Positions 59,891 through 64,000 of a DNA stretch of 64,000 nucleotides are shown in pieces. Numbering within the stretch: the stretch's first letter is position 1; every line of letters starts with the position of its first letter. The stretch is from contig CAJTCH010000020.1 in the NCBI GenBank assembly GCA_910574715.1, positions 20,400 through 84,399 on the forward strand. Direction: 5' to 3'. The notes under the pieces are model-generated. The model saw only the letters and a program-made list of their open reading frames with translations. It was not told where the DNA came from and did no database searches. The stretch is from Lachnospiraceae bacterium. GTDB lineage: Bacteria > Bacillota > Clostridia > Lachnospirales > Lachnospiraceae. Position numbers and translations under genes: made by a program.

Positions 59891-62512
59891 TTACCCCAGC
59901 CTCAGCAGGGACATCAGCTCGTCATTTCCAAGTTCTGTGATCCAACTCTCACCGCCGGAACCGATCACATTCGCCGCCAGCTCCTTCTTCGATTCGATAA
60001 TACGGTCAATCCTCTCCTCCACAGTCTTCTGGCACACCAGCTTGTGCACCATCACATTCTTCTTCTGCCCGATGCGGAATGCACGGTCCGTCGCCTGATT
60101 CTCCACCGCCGGATTCCACCAGCGGTCGAAATGGATCACATGGTTCGCCTTCGTCAGATTCAGTCCTGTCCCTCCTGCCTTAACAGACAACACGATAAAC
60201 GGAACATACGCCTCACCCTGGAATGCCTCCACAATCTGTCCCCGGCTTGCCACCGGCGTACCGCCATGGAGCACATATCCGTCCGCATGGAATATCTTCC
60301 GCAGGAACGCTGCCAACTGATCGATAATCTCCCTGAACTGGGTAAATACCAGTACACGTTCCCTCTTCTCGTAGATGGTTTCGCAGATCTCACGGAGCAT
60401 CGCGAATTTGCCGCTGTCTTCCTCTGAAAATGTATTCTGTCCCAAATACTGGTCCGGATGATTGCAGATCTGCTTCAGCTTCACGATCGTTGACAGCACG
60501 ATCCCGCACCGCTCAATACCGTCGGCATCCTCGACACGCTTCTCCATATCATCCACGACCTCCCGGTACAATACCACCTGTTTCTTCGATAAACCGGCAT
60601 AGTCAATGGTTTCCAGCTTCTCCGGCAGATCCTTGATAATGCGCTTGTCCGTCTTAAGTCTCCGCAGCATGAACGGCGCTACCATGGACTTCAATTTCCC
60701 GTAGTCCTCCGGGTTATCCTTGAGATGCCTGCAGAATTCCCTGAACTCCATGGACGTACCCATAAGCCCCTTATTCAGGAAATCAAATAATGACCAGAGA
60801 TTCGTCAGATCATTCTCGATCGGTGTACCCGTCATAGCAATCTTCATCCGCCCGTTCAGCTGCTTGATCTCTTTGGTCTGCTTCGTACCGGGATTCTTGA
60901 TCGCCTGCGCCTCATCCAATATGATGCAGGACCATTCGATCTCCCGCAATTCCTTGATCCTTGACGCCATTCCATAGGTTGTGATATTCAAAAATACCGG
61001 ATCTGCCTTGACCTTCTTCCCAAGGGTTGCAGCCCCTCCCCCATGGAGAATGGACAGCTCCATCTCCGGTACGAATTTCTCTGCTTCTTTCTGCCAGTTC
61101 CCCAGCAAAGACGCCGGCACCACCAACAGCACCCGGGCATTCCTCTCCTGCTTCCGTAATCTCTCCAAATAAGTCAACACCTGCAGGGTCTTGCCAAGTC
61201 CCATATCATCTGCCAGACATGCGCCAAATCCCAGCTGATCCATATAGCTCAGCCATGCATACCCGTTCCTCTGGTACGGACGCAGCGTTGCCTGTACCGT
61301 CCCCGGAACCGCTGTCTTACGGATCTTCTCCGGCTTGCGCAGATTCGCAAGGAGAGATGACAGCCATTTCCCGTTGGTGATCAGCGGCCCTACATCCGGC
61401 GCCTCTTCACCCCTTTTCGTCCCCATCTCCATCTTCAATGCATCCATCAGGGTGACTTCTCTCGTCTGTCCTTCCATCTCTTCCAAGAGCTGCTTTAACC
61501 GGGCATGATCTACCTCGATCCATTTGCCCTTCAGGAGAGCAAGTCCTTCCGTCTGCGCAAGAAGTGCCTGCACATCTTCTTCCGTCAGCTCCACGCCGTC
61601 TACCATCAACTCCGGCTTCATGGATACCAGCGCGTCAAAACCAAGCATGGACGGCTTCTCGTCACCCAGCTTCACAGCCATGGTTACTGTCGCTGCTCTC
61701 TTCTTCCACCAGTTGGGAATCCGGCACAGGATCCCGGTCTTCTCGATCTCTTCTACCTGCCTCAGTATCGTATATGCCTCATCCGCTGACAGCTTCAACG
61801 GATGAAACAGTTCTCCGCTGTCCATAAAACCGGCAATCAGCTCCGACACCTCTGCCGCACGGTTCAGGCACGCCAGCAGAGAAAGCAGCTTCCCCCTGTC
61901 GTTACTGTACTCTGTCAGCGCATATTTCAGAGGAACATGCTTCACCTTCCCGTCCGCTCCCTTCGTCGCATAGGTTGCCAGAAACGCGAACGGATAATCA
62001 TCCTTAGGGTTCTCTACCAGATGGAAGAATACCCTCTCCGGCACCCGGAGTTCCTGGTTCTTCTCCGTCAGATACATCTCCACCGTGCCGTCATAAGCCG
62101 CAATCTCTCTGGCGAAGATTGCCAGAAGCTTCTTGAATGCATTCTTAAGCCACTTCTTCGAGATATACTCGGCGCCGATCACAAACGGAACCGCCCAGAG
62201 TAGCTCCTCAGCCGTCTCTTCTCCTAATGATACCTTCGCTTTCTGGCGCACCAGTTCAAGCTCCGGCAGATCCGTAAGCTGTTTAAAAAATGTATCCGCC
62301 ACCTGATACAGAAAACTTTCCGAAGGTGTCGGTTCTGCGGGTCTTCCCGCCAGTCCAAACTGATAGAGGGCGGCATATCCGCCTTCTGCTATCCACTTTA
62401 CAGCTTCCTGCTGCTCCTCTTCTGATTCGAGCGACGATATGTCCGGAGTAAATCCCTCCGGGGTAAATAAGAAATTCATTGCCGTTCTCTGCTTATCTTT
62501 TGCTGACATCAT
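59891..62512 (-). CDS. SNF2-family DNA-dependent ATPase
   Basis: 873 residues. N-terminal region (about 1-400) of a type found in bacterial SNF2 proteins, then the motor: LADDMGLGKTLQVLTYLERL (about residue 440), DEAQAIKNPG, TGTPIENDLTN, and the helicase C-lobe with NQATDRAFRIGQ. It is co-transcribed with the SWIM gene downstream. Function in the cell is not defined; DNA repair or control of foreign DNA has been suggested for such pairs. Confidence 0.92.
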   Translation of the reverse strand: MMSAKDKQRTAMNFLFTPEGFTPDISSLESEEEQQEAVKWIAEGGYAALYQFGLAGRPAEPTPSESFLYQVADTFFKQLTDLPELELVRQKAKVSLGEETAEELLWAVPFVIGAEYISKKWLKNAFKKLLAIFAREIAAYDGTVEMYLTEKNQELRVPERVFFHLVENPKDDYPFAFLATYATKGADGKVKHVPLKYALTEYSNDRGKLLSLLACLNRAAEVSELIAGFMDSGELFHPLKLSADEAYTILRQVEEIEKTGILCRIPNWWKKRAATVTMAVKLGDEKPSMLGFDALVSMKPELMVDGVELTEEDVQALLAQTEGLALLKGKWIEVDHARLKQLLEEMEGQTREVTLMDALKMEMGTKRGEEAPDVGPLITNGKWLSSLLANLRKPEKIRKTAVPGTVQATLRPYQRNGYAWLSYMDQLGFGACLADDMGLGKTLQVLTYLERLRKQERNARVLLVVPASLLGNWQKEAEKFVPEMELSILHGGGAATLGKKVKADPVFLNITTYGMASRIKELREIEWSCIILDEAQAIKNPGTKQTKEIKQLNGRMKIAMTGTPIENDLTNLWSLFDFLNKGLMGTSMEFREFCRHLKDNPEDYGKLKSMVAPFMLRRLKTDKRIIKDLPEKLETIDYAGLSKKQVVLYREVVDDMEKRVEDADGIERCGIVLSTIVKLKQICNHPDQYLGQNTFSEEDSGKFAMLREICETIYEKRERVLVFTQFREIIDQLAAFLRKIFHADGYVLHGGTPVASRGQIVEAFQGEAYVPFIVLSVKAGGTGLNLTKANHVIHFDRWWNPAVENQATDRAFRIGQKKNVMVHKLVCQKTVEERIDRIIESKKELAANVIGSGGESWITELGNDELMSLLRLG

Positions 62513-62586
62513 CCGTATTTCTCTTTCTTTATTAGTTTTATTTTCTTAGTATATATGATTCGATATCGGAATTCAAGCTTGTTCTG

Positions 62587-63180
62587 TCAATCCATTACAA
62601 TCTCCCTGGCTCTTCCGTAAAAAGTCGTCAGCGGCATTCCGCAGAGCCGTGCCGCCTCTCGTCCAATGATCTCGCCCTTCCTCCACTTATGGCATACCTG
62701 TGTGAAATTATCCGGCAGGTCTCTTTTGGGTCTCCCAAACTGTACGCCGCGCATCTTGGCCGCCTCTATCCCTTCCTTCTGCCTCTCCCTGATATTCTTC
62801 CGCTCATTTTCCGCCACAAAAGACAACACCTGCAGCACAACGTCGCTTAGAAATGTTCCCATCAGATCCTTCCCTCTCCTGGTATCCAGAAGCTCCATAT
62901 CGATCACCACGATATCCACCTTCTTCTCCTTCGTCAGGATTCTCCACTGTTCCTGTATTTCTTCATAATTTCTTCCCAGCCGGTCAATACTCTTTATATA
63001 GATCAGATCATCCTCTTTCAGCCGTTCCATCATCTGGTTATACATCGGCCGTTCAAAGTCCTTGCCGGACTGTTTATCTATATAGATATTGTCTCTTGGC
63101 ACCTCTTTCCTGTGCATTGCAAGCATCTGTCTGCCTTCATTCTGTTCCCTTGTACTTACACGTACATATCCGTATACCAT
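62587..63180 (-). CDS. Serine recombinase (resolvase/invertase family)
   Basis: 197 residues. MVYGYVRVSTREQ contains the catalytic Ser at about residue 9; IYIKSIDRLGRNYEEI and EGIEAAKMRGVQFGRPKRD are family motifs, and a C-terminal helix-turn-helix (IGREAARLCGMPLTTFYGRA) completes a small resolvase/invertase. GGAGG lies 12 bases before the ATG at 63180; a longer frame to 63339 adds an unrelated tail. It is divergent from an XRE regulator 203 bp away. It may serve a mobile element or inversion switch. The 63181-63383 gap shows no clear paired crossover sites. Confidence 0.88.
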   Translation of the reverse strand: MVYGYVRVSTREQNEGRQMLAMHRKEVPRDNIYIDKQSGKDFERPMYNQMMERLKEDDLIYIKSIDRLGRNYEEIQEQWRILTKEKKVDIVVIDMELLDTRRGKDLMGTFLSDVVLQVLSFVAENERKNIRERQKEGIEAAKMRGVQFGRPKRDLPDNFTQVCHKWRKGEIIGREAARLCGMPLTTFYGRAREIVMD

Positions 63181-63383
63181 TTCTTGTTTCGACCTCCTCT
63201 TTCGTACATCTCGATGGATATGGGCGATTCCTGTACATATCCTCCATCTTATTTTAATCTGCCGTCCTTTGGACGCATAGATGTTGCTTTTCGGCACTTT
63301 CAGTTTACTTACGGCACATTGTATGTTCTTTTCTGCCACAATTGGTAAAATATTCCATAATGTACAAAGGAGGAATTCTTACC

Positions 63384-63734
63384 ATGGCATTCGCCGAAAA
63401 ACTAAAAGCTCTGCGTCAGAAAAATAACATGTCACAGGAGTTTGTTGCACAACGCATCAATGTTGCACGTTCTACCATTGCCGGTTATGAGACGAAGAAC
63501 CGGCAGCCCTCCCATGAGAAGCTGGTAGCATTCTCCAACCTCTTTCATGTACCTGTTGATTATCTTCTGGATGGTACGCATTCCGATTCCATATCTCTGG
63601 ATGAATCCCGCGCAGATTCCATTGACGCACAAAATCTGCTGGTAAGATATTATCGTCTGTCTACACGCTCCCGGGAAGATCTGCTCAAACATCTTCACTT
63701 ACTGGAACTACAAGACGAAGAACTGAATAACTAG
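63384..63734 (+). CDS. XRE-family (Cro/CI-type) regulator
   Basis: 116 residues. Helix-turn-helix at about residues 5-58: FAEKLKALRQKNNMSQEFVA then RINVARSTIAGYETKNRQPS, HVPVDYLLDG. AAAGGAGG lies ten bases before the ATG at 63384. Divergent from the serine recombinase and probably its repressor. Confidence 0.9.
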   Translation: MAFAEKLKALRQKNNMSQEFVAQRINVARSTIAGYETKNRQPSHEKLVAFSNLFHVPVDYLLDGTHSDSISLDESRADSIDAQNLLVRYYRLSTRSREDLLKHLHLLELQDEELNN

Positions 63735-63775
63735 ACACGCGCAGGGGGCTGTCGGTTAACAGGCAGTTCTAAACA

Positions 63776-63811
63776 GGGAGGCATGTGATTCATTCCAGTC
63801 ACATGCCTCCC
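63776..63811 (+). terminator. Terminator after the XRE gene
   Basis: GGGAGGCATGTGA / TCACATGCCTCCC, a perfect 13-bp stem with a ten-base loop; the T-tract is weak. A smaller hairpin AAGATGG/CCATCTT follows at 63838-63861, close to the start of the transposase. Confidence 0.65.
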
Positions 63812-63887
63812 TAAATTATCTCCATAAAAGAGAAAAAAGATGGCTAACGACAACCATCTTCTCTCCGTTACATGTTATAATGTAACT

Positions 63888-64000
63888 ATGCTAAACAATA
63901 AGTATTATAACGAATTTTTTGAATTAGGGCAACAGAAAATCAACTTTAAATTTTATGAATTGAGTTTACCTGATGACGATCCGGTCTTTACCCTTAAAAA
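63888..64000 (+). CDS. Transposase N-terminus, cut by the right edge
   Basis: 37 complete codons are visible: MLNNKYYNEFFELG then FKFYELSLPDDDPVFTLKK. The LPDDDPVFTLKK segment resembles the start of IS1182/IS4-like transposases. There is no ribosome site; a palindrome GTTACATgttATAATGTAAC (63868-63887) directly precedes the ATG and contains a TATAAT, so the left end of an insertion sequence probably lies at about 63830-63870. Family assignment is tentative. Confidence 0.5.
   Translation, partial: MLNNKYYNEFFELGQQKINFKFYELSLPDDDPVFTLK

Noticed and set aside
63181..63383. Invertible promoter between recombinase and XRE gene
   Set aside because: I could not find a pair of inverted repeats flanking the segment.

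Overview
The window looks like a chromosomal segment of an anaerobic, gut-type Clostridia (Lachnospiraceae-like). It has roughly balanced base composition, strong AGGAGG ribosome sites, NCS2 permeases, V4R/GGDEF signalling, bacteriohemerythrin, alpha-galactoside uptake genes and an anaerobic purine-catabolism cluster. The genus is an inference; no rRNA gene is present.

Layout. 1-4.0 kb: a lipoprotein and a heterodimeric ABC exporter (the last gene runs off the left edge). 4.2-5.6 kb: a six-gene tRNA operon (Glu, Thr, CAT, Asp, Val, Leu; minus strand) with a 93-bp tandem duplication in one spacer, an integrase relic at its 3' end and a structured repeat upstream. 5.6-9.0 kb: a SWIM-SNF2 ATPase. 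9.1-11.6 kb: a cysteine/cystathionine-degrading pair. 11.8-16.0 kb: a MarR-controlled heterodimeric multidrug ABC exporter. 16.0-17.6 kb: an accessory patch with an Fst-like type I toxin-antitoxin locus, a nucleotidyltransferase relic split by a 134-bp MITE-like element with an 8-bp target duplication, and small relic or unknown genes.

17.6-36.1 kb: a large minus-strand purine-degradation cluster. From its promoter near 36.1 kb it reads ssnA, three-subunit molybdenum hydroxylase (xdhA, xdhB, xdhC type), a PreA-like ferredoxin-fused oxidoreductase, ygeY, an M19 dipeptidase, hyuA, NCS2 permease, a second amidohydrolase, a second NCS2 permease, a second molybdenum hydroxylase (2Fe-2S and molybdopterin subunits only) and a flavodoxin-type reductase. 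ygeX (diaminopropionate ammonia-lyase) lies apart at 39.8 kb on the plus strand. The genes together suggest import of purines, hydroxylation and deamination, ring opening and hydrolysis to 2,3-diaminopropionate, then cleavage to pyruvate and ammonia. The cluster carries no DNA-binding regulator. Instead the ssnA leader has two tandem terminator-like hairpins, and the ygeX leader has a third, all with the same unusual internal-loop sequence; I regard this as the best candidate for an undescribed RNA control system.

36.2-50.7 kb: a GGDEF/V4R signalling pair, a DUF4143 ATPase, YitT, Tex, a TetR regulator, a lipid kinase, a glycerophosphodiesterase, a PAP2 protein, a bacteriohemerythrin, and an SfsA-MutY fusion followed by a DUF624 protein. 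50.7-59.1 kb: an alpha-galactoside system (ABC importer, AraC regulator, GH36 and GH4 enzymes), with matched CAGCGCTG operator-like sites over the DUF624 and importer promoters. 59.1-62.5 kb: a SWIM protein plus a second SNF2 ATPase. 62.6-64 kb: a serine recombinase divergent from an XRE regulator, then the start of a transposase at the right edge.
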